64,000 nucleotides of DNA from Shewanella sp. MBTL60-007 (GTDB lineage Bacteria > Pseudomonadota > Gammaproteobacteria > Enterobacterales > Shewanellaceae): positions 1 to 64,000 of the forward strand of contig NZ_BPET01000024.1 in the NCBI RefSeq assembly GCF_019654915.1. The letters are read 5' to 3'. Of the stretch, positions 15,945 to 25,105 are shown in pieces. Position 1 is the first letter of the stretch. The number at the start of each line of letters is the position of its first letter. The notes beneath the pieces are model-generated. The model was not told the DNA's origin. It worked only from the letters and a program-made list of their open reading frames with translations, and searched no databases. Both the position numbers and the translations under genes were made by a program.

Positions 15945-16491
15945 TGCTCTGACCTATATTGTCTAAAACTAGTCTATCGATTGAATCATGTAATACTTCG
16001 TTCGATTTGGGATCTTGAAAAACGGTTTTGATTGTCTGTTTATAGAGCTCAAAATCTACTCCCCAAGTAATCGCTATTATCTCCAAAATAAGGCTAGTTT
16101 CTCTTGTCGTTACAGGGAAGTTTTGGCCGGACTCTTTTGAAACATTAACGCTCAGTTCGATAGATAAGAGAATTAGCCATCCTCTAATTTGGTCTTCAAT
16201 AGACATAGTACTTGCCGCTTCAATCCATGAATTAAAACAGCTTTTATCAACGGACAATGAAAAACCCGAATCTAATCTAATGACAGCAGAAAAAATTGCT
16301 AAATGACTCTTAGCGACCAAAGGTGCACCTTGAGCTTGGCAATTTATAGCATTATAAAGCCGATTCCAAACACTCAAGTTATAAGCGCAATTATGTGCAA
16401 CTCCATAGTCTTCCATTGACGCCTCTAAAAACCTTATGGTGGTCCTTTTAATGATCCTTAGGCGAGCAGACTTAGCAACTATCCCTACCAT
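15922..16491 (-). CDS. Unknown helical protein
   Basis: 189 residues, helical, basic N-terminus (KSARLRIIKRTTIRFLE). No signal peptide or motif recognised. First gene of a two-gene unit downstream of the TraG-like gene. Confidence 0.6.
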   Translation of the reverse strand: MVGIVAKSARLRIIKRTTIRFLEASMEDYGVAHNCAYNLSVWNRLYNAINCQAQGAPLVAKSHLAIFSAVIRLDSGFSLSVDKSCFNSWIEAASTMSIEDQIRGWLILLSIELSVNVSKESGQNFPVTTRETSLILEIIAITWGVDFELYKQTIKTVFQDPKSNEVLHDSIDRLVLDNIGQSNARFYAA

Positions 16492-16609
16492 GCAATAACC
16501 TTATTTCCTAAACTTTTTTGCACTGTTAACTTTTTAACTGAAATGTCAATGAATTGACGTTGCAGTGATAATAAACAGTTAAGCAGTCAAAAAACAATAT
16601 TTTGACAAT

Positions 16610-16660
16610 ATATTCCCGTAGACGGGAATATGCAGGTGAAAGAAAAGTTTACACCTGCAA
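16610..16660. terminator. Double hairpin after the TraG-like gene
   Basis: A perfect 10-bp stem ATATTCCCGT-AG-ACGGGAATAT (16610-16631), next to a second stem TGCAGGTG...CACCTGCA (16631-16659). They probably end the MPF-G operon on the - strand. Confidence 0.6.
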
Positions 16661-16698
16661 CAATTGTTAACTATGTGTTTCGCGTCGAGTTGACAGTT

Positions 16699-18273
16699 TT
16701 ATTTGCCACCAGCGCCTTTAGCAAACGATGTAACTACTTGTTGGGTTTGCTGCGCTGTTTGCATCGCTTCTTTTGCCATTGATGCGACAGCTGGCTGCAT
16801 AGAGTTCATTATTCCGTTTAATTTAATTCCAGCTAAGGCCATTAATGCCATATAAATTATCGGGCTAAATGAGTGCACTTTTTGACCAACTCTTACTGAA
16901 ATCACTGAGTTAGCGACTCCATTAGTCGCGATGGCATCAAAAAGAGTGTCATAAACCACATCGACCAAATCTTCTATGTAATCATTTAAAACGAAGACCA
17001 TATTCATAAACTCAAGGGCGAAAAGTACCCCTAAAACTTGTAAAACAGACTTAGGGTTATAGCCAGTGAAGATGATGAAGATAGGCAACATCATGTAAAA
17101 GATCATCTGAAAAACATTCAACATTACGGGATTTGAAGCCTTAACGACTTTAGTTTCGAATGCACCTGTAACAATTTGAGTAGAAGTGCTAAATGATAAA
17201 ATCGTGTCTCGTAGGTCTTCGAATACCTTCCCGCTGGCGAAATATGGAACGGGTGATATCGGAATATTTATGTCTGTACCTTGAACCTCCCAAGAGCTTA
17301 CTCCCTCAGTTCGAGCGCGATATTTACCTATTAATGCTTCATTGATGATCATCTCTTTGACCAATTCATCATCAGATATTGAGTTGTTAAACCCTGAAGA
17401 TTCTAAGAACTTTTCAATAAACACAGTTGAAGACGCCATAATACGGTTATACCAAGTGGCATTAGTGTTGATGATGGCATTACCTAACTGTCCAACAATG
17501 TGACTGCATTGAAAAATGTAGTCGCCGGTATTTGAAATGACAGTGTTTGCATTAGTTGTGAGGCCACTTGCGCCACTGTCTACAAACTCTCGATTAACCG
17601 TCATTGAATAGGATGGATAATACGGAGCGATTAATGAGCCGTTAACTCCAAGAGCTTCTAGATTCGCTTCAGCTAATACATTTTGATTCATTGATTCTTT
17701 ATATGCTGGCGTATAGCACTGTTTTATAAAGTCTGTACCGACCTGTTTAAGTGCTGGACTTTCAATATTAATTTCCGAAAATGTTAATTTCTGAAGTTTT
17801 ATATCCGAGGGACAAGGTACTGCGTTAGCTACCGAGTAAGTGATACCGCTCGACCAATTGTGCGCGATTTGTATGCCTAAAGGCACTTTAGGGACATTGC
17901 CGTTATAACTCGTTTGAATAGTATTTCGAATATCGTTGTAGACTTGGTTTGGATCCGAAACGACATTAGCTGAACTACATGATGAATTGACATAGCTTAC
18001 TGGTGGAGCTGGCTGATAATTGGTAAGAGGCATGACAAACACACACATTATAATCAACATGCCAACAAACTCTAACTCAGACCACTTTAGGGCCAACATT
18101 GCTGGCGAGCCTTCATCGACCCCTTGCCCTCTTGCTTTTGCCCAGTTGCGAACGAGCATTGCAGCAAATGGCAACAGAGTAAAACCTAACTCATTAAATA
18201 AATAAAAAATCGCATTGTTTAAGTAAAAGCCAGAAAACAGAGTATACATTTCAAAGAAATTATCGGAATACAT
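16699..18273 (-). CDS. traG: TraG N-terminal-domain protein (MPF-G mating pair)
   Basis: 524-residue polytopic inner-membrane protein. It has hydrophobic segments near the N-terminus (NNAIFYLFNELGFTLLPFAAM; LEFVGMLIIMCVFVMPL) and a cluster near residues 390-480, separated by a large periplasmic region with paired cysteines. This is the short TraG-N form usual for GI-type elements; the F-plasmid protein has a further C-terminal half. It is expected to aid pilus assembly and mating-pair stabilisation. Last gene of the conjugation operon, followed by hairpins. Confidence 0.8.
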   Translation of the reverse strand: MYSDNFFEMYTLFSGFYLNNAIFYLFNELGFTLLPFAAMLVRNWAKARGQGVDEGSPAMLALKWSELEFVGMLIIMCVFVMPLTNYQPAPPVSYVNSSCSSANVVSDPNQVYNDIRNTIQTSYNGNVPKVPLGIQIAHNWSSGITYSVANAVPCPSDIKLQKLTFSEINIESPALKQVGTDFIKQCYTPAYKESMNQNVLAEANLEALGVNGSLIAPYYPSYSMTVNREFVDSGASGLTTNANTVISNTGDYIFQCSHIVGQLGNAIINTNATWYNRIMASSTVFIEKFLESSGFNNSISDDELVKEMIINEALIGKYRARTEGVSSWEVQGTDINIPISPVPYFASGKVFEDLRDTILSFSTSTQIVTGAFETKVVKASNPVMLNVFQMIFYMMLPIFIIFTGYNPKSVLQVLGVLFALEFMNMVFVLNDYIEDLVDVVYDTLFDAIATNGVANSVISVRVGQKVHSFSPIIYMALMALAGIKLNGIMNSMQPAVASMAKEAMQTAQQTQQVVTSFAKGAGGK

Positions 18274-18274
18274 G

Positions 18275-18574
18275 CTAGATCCCCTCTATCAATGGCACAG
18301 AGAAAAGTACTAACGCGCAAATACAAAACAGCAAACGCTTACGATTGAAGCTTGCAACCTCAATTTTGGTTAGTTCCCTTGATAATTTACGTTCTATATA
18401 CGCCCTTGAACCGAAGAATATTGAAAGAAAAATCACCCCTTTTGAGATTGTTGGTAGTAAAGGAAATATCGTGGTTAGGTGGTGTAATACCGGTGCTAGC
18501 ATCAATAAAAGCATCATGCTCCCCGTAATAAGAAAAGCTTTTTTCACACCCTGAGTAGCGTTTTTTAATGACAT
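18275..18574 (-). CDS. Small membrane protein of the MPF-G operon
   Basis: 99 residues with three predicted hydrophobic stretches (about 14-32, 36-52 and 82-97) and a basic loop between. It lies between the PFL_4711-like and TraG-like genes with almost no spacing, the place of a poorly conserved hypothetical gene in related elements. Confidence 0.65.
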   Translation of the reverse strand: MSLKNATQGVKKAFLITGSMMLLLMLAPVLHHLTTIFPLLPTISKGVIFLSIFFGSRAYIERKLSRELTKIEVASFNRKRLLFCICALVLFSVPLIEGI

Positions 18575-19891
18575 TTAGTTAATCCCTAGTGATGGTGATA
18601 CTTGAGGAGTGCCAGTCATTTGCTGTAAGGCATGTGCTTTGTAGATATTTTCGATGGTGTTACCGGCCACCATATTTCGTAGCCTTAACTCTTGCTCAAT
18701 CATATTGAGTTCAGCGTCTATAACTTCTACTTTGGAATTGTGTTCCTCTACTGATGGCTTGAAGTCCTTGAGGCGTGTCGAATCAAGACCAGCAACCAAA
18801 ATACGACGAAGAACAAGAAGTTTCTCGACCTCTTTAGCAAAGGCTATCTTTGTTACTAAAGCGTCCACATACTGAGTTCTTTGATGTGGTGTAAACCCCT
18901 GCAGCATACTAATCAAATCGATACTGATGTTGATTGTCTGACCTGCCGATAGCTTATTAAGGTCATCGCTGTTGATTAACGCGAGTCTCTTATTAAGAAC
19001 GGTTGTGAAGTCTTGGTAAAGGTTGTCAGCGCGCTTTGCAGCCTCACCTTTTATTCCTTTACCTGGCTTGCGCTCAGTTTTTGAGCCTGTTGCCGTTCGC
19101 AATTCTGTTTCACCAACCACTGTTGCAGCATAATCTTCAACTTCTTGAGGTGAACTAAACACGGAAGTAATAGGATCTTGCACGTTATGAACAGGCGAAG
19201 TATCAGTTACCGTTCGGCCCAATAATCCATTGAACCCAGCTTTAGCTGTTTCAGAAACAACTTTAATAGCATCTTGCCCAACCCCCCCCTTAAAGACTCC
19301 GGGCAATACTTCTATCCCCTTTTCTCCAGTACCTACTTTTTTAACCACTTTAGTTACATCAACCGAAGATGGATCTTGTTCGGCTTTTTCAATCTCATTA
19401 CTAAGGTCTTCAGTCTTGGCAATATCTTGGAGACCGCCAAACACCTTATCAATCGATGCCGTTTGAATTGCTTCACAACTTCCGATGGCATCGTTGAAGT
19501 TCATTTCACCGTTGAACACACCATTCATGATGGTTTCGTATAAATCAGGGTTAGCTCGTTTGATTGCAGTTCCTATAAGACCAACAGGGTTATAGGCCGA
19601 CTTTAATTGGCCAATTACTTGCTGCTGCATTCGTTTGAAAGTGCCGTCATCAAATGATGATAAAAGTGACGTGTCCAAGTCGAAAGCTCCACAACTAAGA
19701 GGCTTTAGTGGATTAAATCCAAAATCAATTGTAGGTAGAGGGATTTGACGACCTGAAACCACACGACTGTTTTTAGTAATGCGGTAATCAATGGTGATCC
19801 GTTCGTTTTCATAGGTCTCAGCAATAACAGGATTTGACGCAAGAACAAATGCCACGGTTAAAGGCGCGAGTTTAAGGATTAGCGGTTTCAT
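18575..19891 (-). CDS. MPF-G protein of the PFL_4711 family (TIGR03755-like)
   Basis: 438 residues from the ATG at 19891 (GGGAGACATT upstream), with a signal peptide (MKPLILKLAPLTVAFVLASNPVIA). The secreted part has the family block GFNPLKPLSCGAFDLDTS and a long helical C-terminus. In GI-type elements this periplasmic protein sits just before TraG and is thought to act like TraH in pilus assembly. Here it is cut off from the PFL_4710-like gene by about 5 kb of inserted genes. An eight-C run occurs at about 19280 but the frame stays open. Confidence 0.75.
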   Translation of the reverse strand: MKPLILKLAPLTVAFVLASNPVIAETYENERITIDYRITKNSRVVSGRQIPLPTIDFGFNPLKPLSCGAFDLDTSLLSSFDDGTFKRMQQQVIGQLKSAYNPVGLIGTAIKRANPDLYETIMNGVFNGEMNFNDAIGSCEAIQTASIDKVFGGLQDIAKTEDLSNEIEKAEQDPSSVDVTKVVKKVGTGEKGIEVLPGVFKGGVGQDAIKVVSETAKAGFNGLLGRTVTDTSPVHNVQDPITSVFSSPQEVEDYAATVVGETELRTATGSKTERKPGKGIKGEAAKRADNLYQDFTTVLNKRLALINSDDLNKLSAGQTINISIDLISMLQGFTPHQRTQYVDALVTKIAFAKEVEKLLVLRRILVAGLDSTRLKDFKPSVEEHNSKVEVIDAELNMIEQELRLRNMVAGNTIENIYKAHALQQMTGTPQVSPSLGIN

Positions 19892-19973
19892 AATGTCTCC
19901 CATTTTGCGATATAGCTGATTATTGCAAAGAGACATCTTTTACTGACGTATAAAGGGGATTAGGTAATTCCTT

Positions 19974-20498
19974 TTACCTGTTTTTCAATGGTGTTTTATT
20001 GACTGGATACCAATCTTGCTTTGAACGTTTAACCTCGGCCACCAGCCCTAGCAAGCGTTTATACATGCTCTTATCAAAGTGAACTTCAACAAGTGTGCTC
20101 TTGCCATACAAGACGATTCCCTTTACACGCCAACACCAAAACCTTTTGGCTAATCCCATATAAGTAATCACTTGGTATTGTTCATAGTCTGTTACTCGCT
20201 GACCTTGATTATCCCTAGACTTATACTCACAAACGATCAATGCCCACTCAAAAGGGTTAAATATCAAAGCGTCTGGTTGTCCCACAACTTTGCGATTACC
20301 AAGGCGAAGAGGTTTACCTTTTTCAATCAAGTCTGTACCGATCAATATTGAGTATATCGGTAGCTGAAAATGGTTCTTGATTCTATAGCCATAAATGAGC
20401 CATCGATAAACAACAAAGGCTAGAATGGTAGTTCCCACCCCCAATACAGCCCAAAACAAATCACTGCTAAGACCATAATCAAAACTGGAAATATCCAT
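19974..20498 (-). CDS. Membrane-anchored Cas4-like PD-(D/E)XK nuclease, C-terminal part
   Basis: 174 residues: an N-terminal membrane segment (about 11-35, LFWAVLGVGTTILAFVVYRWLIYG), then a nuclease core with GQPDALIF (metal-binding Asp), VCEYKSRD (E-x-K) and a YEQYQVITYMGLAKRFW helix like the Q/Y motif of Cas4/RecB-type nucleases. The motif normally first in this fold (G-x3-H) lies in the overlapping upstream gene. GAGGAG precedes the ATG. Likely function: DNA end processing at the membrane, or defence; inferred. Confidence 0.7.
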   Translation of the reverse strand: MDISSFDYGLSSDLFWAVLGVGTTILAFVVYRWLIYGYRIKNHFQLPIYSILIGTDLIEKGKPLRLGNRKVVGQPDALIFNPFEWALIVCEYKSRDNQGQRVTDYEQYQVITYMGLAKRFWCWRVKGIVLYGKSTLVEVHFDKSMYKRLLGLVAEVKRSKQDWYPVNKTPLKNR

Positions 20499-20650
20499 TC
20501 AATAGCTCCTCTTTTTCCTAACTTGTAATGCTGCTTATCACCGTATTCTGCAGCAGCTTGGTTATATGCCTTGCCTTTGGATTGACAAAACTTCTCTGGA
20601 TTATCAGCATACGCTGCCAGCTCTGTTACTGAGATCCGCTCTCTTGCCAT
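20420..20650 (-). CDS. Small membrane protein carrying the Cas4-like N-terminal motif
   Basis: 76 residues. The first part (SVTELAAYADNPEKFCQSKGKAYN...YGDKQH) resembles the opening of Cas4-like nucleases, T-x-L...P-x-x-F...G-x3-H. The C-terminus is a membrane helix. It overlaps the next gene by 79 bp in another frame, so both encode a membrane segment from the same DNA. A GGGGG run in the overlap could allow a -1 slip joining the two halves. Confidence 0.6.
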   Translation of the reverse strand: MARERISVTELAAYADNPEKFCQSKGKAYNQAAAEYGDKQHYKLGKRGAIEWIFPVLIMVLAVICFGLYWGWELPF

Positions 20651-20816
20651 TTTTCCGCCTTATGAAACCAAGAAATTCAGGAGTATAGTGACACACTATC
20701 GAAATGACACATGCTAAATATGTCTGCTTGAAGAACCAGATTTAATTCGGATAAATTACGTTCAAGCGAGAAATGGACACACTGATATAGTGAAGATTAA
20801 TTAAAAGGGATGCGGG
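20651..20816. promoter_or_regulatory. Divergent promoter region with inverted repeats
   Basis: Between the nuclease pair (-) and the helicase (+). Contains a perfect ATAGTG-ACA-CACTAT (20685-20699), a related CACT-GATAT-AGTG near 20780, and GCTTGAA...TTCAAGC flanking about 20727-20767. These could be operators co-regulating the two divergent units. Confidence 0.4.
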
Positions 20817-23800
20817 ATGGTTAATTTGAAAAGCACATTAGAATTTTGGTTAAACATCGAACGCTTTACTGCGAGTCGTTTGCCTAAGTATGAGTCATCT
20901 CTTACAACATACAAGCGCTACAAATCAGATGATTCGATTCAATTGTCAGCTGTAAGCGAGCTAGATAAACCTTTAGCCTTGTATTGCGGTTTATTTGATT
21001 ACAAGAGTTTCGTCTATCCCATTTTGACTGAGTATTTCCAACTCTCACCCGAATTTAATGAGTCAAACCTTGAGTCTTCAGCACTATATGCACTTGCAAA
21101 CTCTAAAGGGCAGCTCGATATAGAGTCGCTAACCATTTCCGAGTGTTTGTGTTCAATCAGCCAAGCCGTTCAAACTCAATTTGGCTCTTACGCTGATATT
21201 GACCATTCTTCATTTAGTGCCCTTGAAGAAGAACTCAAGCGAAAGGTAATTGAGCATTTTCCGAGTGAAAAACTTGACCCTGAGCAATTCGAAGTCTCTC
21301 CTAACTGGACTAAGCCGCTTCAAGTCAGTGATCTAAATAAAATTGTAATTTGGTCATTAAAATTGCTCAAAATTGACAGCTATAGCAATAATTTTGATTT
21401 TAACCTAATTACATCTTCTGTCAGTGCAATTACCGATACCGCACCACTGAATAGTTTCTTTGCCAGAGACTTATATCGCATACTTGAGTCGAATGATTAC
21501 CATCAAAGTACACTTCTTAATAAGCTCTTAGCTGAACCCGATACAGATAGTCGAATCAATATCAATATCGACGTCAATGTATTTAAAGAAGCATTGACCC
21601 CCAATGCATTCCCTCTTGGCCGATGGCCAACCAAAACCGAGTATTCTCTTAGCCGTAATCAACAGTTCGCTATAAATAATATCCACTCAGCGTTATCTAT
21701 GTCTGCTGGTGTCTATTCAGTAAATGGACCGCCTGGCACTGGTAAATCCACAATTTTGCGTGATCAAATCGCTGCAGTCGTGACTAACAGAGCGATTAAA
21801 TTGTCGCAGCTTGCTAATGCTAGTGAGGGATTTGTAGGTAAAGAGACATTTAAATCTGGTGACTACACTCGAACAGTCAATAAGTTGCATAAAGACCTAA
21901 CAGGATTTGAATTGGTCATTGCGTCTTCAAGTAATGATGCTGTAGCTAACATCATTGACGAAGTACCAACTGCCGAAGCTGTTGAGAAAGAGCTAGTTAC
22001 CGACTTTGATTACCTTAATGAGACTGCATCTATCATCGCAGATAAACCATGTTGGGGATTAATCGCAGCAAAGCTTGGAAACAGAAAAAATACTAACAAC
22101 TTTTTTAGCAGGTTGCTTTATAGCGAAGCATCTAACAATTCAGATAATCTATATCACACTCTCAAACAGTCGAAACCGGATACTAACGACTGGCAAAACG
22201 CCGTTGAAAACTTTAATGCGGCCTTGCTACATGAAGCCAATATAAGAGATCAGCTAACTCAAATTGAAAATCTTGCTGAGTACATTAAAGGAGCGCCGCA
22301 AACTCTACTCCACGATAAAGGCCAGCTATCGAATCTCAATAGCAAGTTGGTTGAAACAAACTTGGAAATTGAGCGTTTATCTACTGTAAACCGCACACTG
22401 AAAAGTGAATTAGAGCAAATCCAGACTCGCATCAACACGCATACTCAATTGAAGCCATCAATTTGGGATAGGGCTAACCCGTTTAATTCCGCTAGTAATG
22501 ACTGGAAAGCTACCAATCAGGCTTTAATTAGCGAGTTCAGCGCTCTTGTTAGCAAAGAGGATAACTGCAAGAAAGCATTGGCTACTATTTCGGTGAACAA
22601 AGCTCATACTGAGGCTGCTATTACTGCCGTTCAAAATTCGTTGGAAGCATTTAGCGCCAATCTTGAGGCGAAAAAAACAAAATTAGTAACACTAACTGCA
22701 GAGCATAAAGTTGATAGCAATCATGATCCAATGCTTGCGCCTTGGGACTCCAAAAGTTGGCAAGAAGCCAGAACCCGTTTGTTTTTAAAAGCGCTAAATT
22801 TACACAAAGCATTCCTCTTTGCGAATGGTAATAAGTTTGCTCAAAACCTTTTAGCGATAAGCTCGATTGCAGCTAGTCAGTGTCCATTATCGCTTGCGCC
22901 TCAAACAAGGTTAGCAGCATGGCAAAATCTATTCATGATCACTCCACTAGTTAGCACGACCTTATCATCAGTGGAGAGGTTGTTTTTCAAGTTGCCTTTG
23001 GAGTCGTTTGGTTGGTCTATGATAGATGAATCGGGGCAAGTCTCACCAGCGCATGTAGCGGGCCTTACTTATAGAAGTAAGCGATTGATCCCCGTTGGAG
23101 ATCCATTGCAGCTTGAAACCATTTCTATACTTCCCACAGACTTCCAATCAAAGCTAGCTGAGAGGTATGGGCTAAAAGACAACGTAGTTCCCGCTATAAC
23201 TTCCGCGCAAACTTTAGCTGATGGCGTCAATAAATTTGGCACTTATGTTGATGTTGGTGAACGCCACTTATGGCTTGGATCACCACTTAATATTCATAGG
23301 CGCTGTGAATCACCTATGTTTGAAATCTTCAATGCAATTTCTTACAACAACACAATGTTGACTGCAGTGTCAAATCGAACGTCAATCTTGCCTAAAAGCC
23401 AGTGGTTTTCTGTTGAGTCAAACAATAGCTCAGATCACTTTATCAAAGCTGAAGCAGATGAAGCGTTTAGATTGATACATCATCTAAGAACGCAATGTAA
23501 TGTTGCTAACAGTGATATTTTTCTGATCTCCCCATTTAAAGCTGTAGCCTCTAAAATTACCAGCATGGTTAAAGAAAAGCACTTAACTGGCATAAAGGCC
23601 GGTACTGTTCATATAACTCAAGGACAGCAAAGAAAAGTGGTTATATTTGTGCTTGGAGGAGGTACGGTTGGCGCTAGAGCTTGGGCTGCAGAAAAACCTA
23701 ATTTGCTGAATGTTGCGGCCTCAAGAGCGGAACATAGGTTTTATATAATTGGAGATGAAAACAAGTGGGGCTCATTACCGTTCTTTACTATGGCCTCAAT

Positions 23801-23855
23801 AAAGCTGCGAAGCCATAGTAAAGTTGAGACTATTGCTGAATTAGAGACTCTGTAG
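20817..23855 (+). CDS. Large Upf1-like SF1 helicase
   Basis: 1012 residues. Motifs: Walker A GPPGTGKST (about 304-312), motif II DESGQ (about 735), GDPLQLET (about 760), a Q-G-Q-Q-R-K-V motif V region (about 940), and NVAASRAEHR motif VI (about 965). This is the AAA_11/AAA_12 (COG1112-like) order. Between Walker A and motif II lies a long coiled-coil insert (about 460-640). The N-terminal 280 residues show no known domain. It is transcribed against the conjugation genes and divergently from the Cas4-like pair. Nuclease-helicase pairs of this kind occur in phage-defence and DNA-repair loci; which applies is not known. Confidence 0.8.
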   Translation: MVNLKSTLEFWLNIERFTASRLPKYESSLTTYKRYKSDDSIQLSAVSELDKPLALYCGLFDYKSFVYPILTEYFQLSPEFNESNLESSALYALANSKGQLDIESLTISECLCSISQAVQTQFGSYADIDHSSFSALEEELKRKVIEHFPSEKLDPEQFEVSPNWTKPLQVSDLNKIVIWSLKLLKIDSYSNNFDFNLITSSVSAITDTAPLNSFFARDLYRILESNDYHQSTLLNKLLAEPDTDSRININIDVNVFKEALTPNAFPLGRWPTKTEYSLSRNQQFAINNIHSALSMSAGVYSVNGPPGTGKSTILRDQIAAVVTNRAIKLSQLANASEGFVGKETFKSGDYTRTVNKLHKDLTGFELVIASSSNDAVANIIDEVPTAEAVEKELVTDFDYLNETASIIADKPCWGLIAAKLGNRKNTNNFFSRLLYSEASNNSDNLYHTLKQSKPDTNDWQNAVENFNAALLHEANIRDQLTQIENLAEYIKGAPQTLLHDKGQLSNLNSKLVETNLEIERLSTVNRTLKSELEQIQTRINTHTQLKPSIWDRANPFNSASNDWKATNQALISEFSALVSKEDNCKKALATISVNKAHTEAAITAVQNSLEAFSANLEAKKTKLVTLTAEHKVDSNHDPMLAPWDSKSWQEARTRLFLKALNLHKAFLFANGNKFAQNLLAISSIAASQCPLSLAPQTRLAAWQNLFMITPLVSTTLSSVERLFFKLPLESFGWSMIDESGQVSPAHVAGLTYRSKRLIPVGDPLQLETISILPTDFQSKLAERYGLKDNVVPAITSAQTLADGVNKFGTYVDVGERHLWLGSPLNIHRRCESPMFEIFNAISYNNTMLTAVSNRTSILPKSQWFSVESNNSSDHFIKAEADEAFRLIHHLRTQCNVANSDIFLISPFKAVASKITSMVKEKHLTGIKAGTVHITQGQQRKVVIFVLGGGTVGARAWAAEKPNLLNVAASRAEHRFYIIGDENKWGSLPFFTMASIKLRSHSKVETIAELETL

Positions 23856-24993
23856 ACTCATAGTACTCAGCTTTATTGGCTATCTTCTTAGCCTGCTTGT
23901 TTAAAGTTAAGATCTCTTGGCAGAATTGCTCTGATGGATAGAGTGTATAGACGTAATCAATGATTTTGCCCGTTGATTCGTCTTTTTTATTCTCGATTTC
24001 ATAGCTAGTAATAACGTCACTATTAACAAAGTCTTTCATGGTTGTTGTCAAGTCTCGGCGTAATGCAACAAGCCTATCCCCAACATCTTCTGATAGGTCA
24101 ATTTTACCGAACTTGTGCATGGTACTAATCAGTGACACATGATAAACCCTGCCCATACCTGCATATCTAAATTGATGATAAAGTCGCAGCATCATCCAAC
24201 GCGAAAGCGAACGCTTAAAGCCCTGTGCTCTATCGTAGTAGTAACCGCGAAATTCTAGTGAGGCTATTTTTTGGTTCATTAACGGGTTCAATATCGCAAC
24301 GCATTTAGTATCACGTTTACGCCCTTTCGTACCGGCATAATGCAAAGAACTAAGATAATTCATCTTAGTTTCGTAGTTCTCTATCTCGTCTGTGCCATCT
24401 TTAGTGATCTGATAGTTAATATCCATCGTTGAGCCTTGAAGAATATCAAGGGCATCTTTTATCTGATCTAAACTCATTGTTTGCTTAACAGCTTTAAGCT
24501 CGTTAGATAATTCGTTTAGAGAAAACATCACGGCACAACTGCTATAATCTTGACCTTTGATCTTTACGATATTGCCCTTGCTGGCAAGTCTCATTAATGC
24601 CTTTTCTACCTTATCCTCGGCATCGCCTGGCCAACAAAAATGTTCCTGCCCATCTTTGTCTTTAATTATCGCAGGATGAATATTAATGACGCCTTGGTAA
24701 CTGTCCTTATCTAGCGTGTCCACCAGCTTTCGAGAGCGAATAGTTTTGCCTGTATATTCTTCGATTGCGCATCGTTTAGGTAAGCTACTACGGTCAAATC
24801 TAGGCCATAAGTCATAAGCTTTAAACGAATTAGAAAATAAGGCATTCCTATCTGAATTTGAATTAACTATAACTTGGTTGTCAGTGTTATCGACAAACAA
24901 AGCCAGCTGCTTATCATCTTGAATTGATGTAACTGTGTCGATAGTGCCCTTTATTGAATCGGGGAGATTCATTGTTGATAGCTTAGCGGTCAT
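23830..24993 (-). CDS. Putative plasmid replication initiator
   Basis: 387 residues, soluble. The region 40-340 has the layout of two winged-helix replication proteins: NALFSNSFKAYDLWPRF, a KALMRLASKGNIVKI strand-helix, a block ending in VAILNPLMNQKI, then RSLSRWMMLRLYHQFRYAG. This recalls TrfA/RepA-like initiators but I cannot name the family. It overlaps the convergent helicase by 26 bp. No iteron repeats are seen in the 110 bp upstream. A transcriptional regulator is an alternative. Confidence 0.5.
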   Translation of the reverse strand: MTAKLSTMNLPDSIKGTIDTVTSIQDDKQLALFVDNTDNQVIVNSNSDRNALFSNSFKAYDLWPRFDRSSLPKRCAIEEYTGKTIRSRKLVDTLDKDSYQGVINIHPAIIKDKDGQEHFCWPGDAEDKVEKALMRLASKGNIVKIKGQDYSSCAVMFSLNELSNELKAVKQTMSLDQIKDALDILQGSTMDINYQITKDGTDEIENYETKMNYLSSLHYAGTKGRKRDTKCVAILNPLMNQKIASLEFRGYYYDRAQGFKRSLSRWMMLRLYHQFRYAGMGRVYHVSLISTMHKFGKIDLSEDVGDRLVALRRDLTTTMKDFVNSDVITSYEIENKKDESTGKIIDYVYTLYPSEQFCQEILTLNKQAKKIANKAEYYESTESLIQQ

Positions 24994-25105
24994 AAAGTTG
25001 GGCGCCTCTGGCGTATAGTTAGTTAAACGATAATAATGAACACTTACTCACTTTGGCAAGTTTGATATGCACACAAATCAGAGTTGTACGCGCTTTTGCC
25101 TAAAT

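Noticed and set aside
24994..25105. Iterons next to the putative initiator
   Set aside because: No repeated words of iteron length were found in the short upstream interval.
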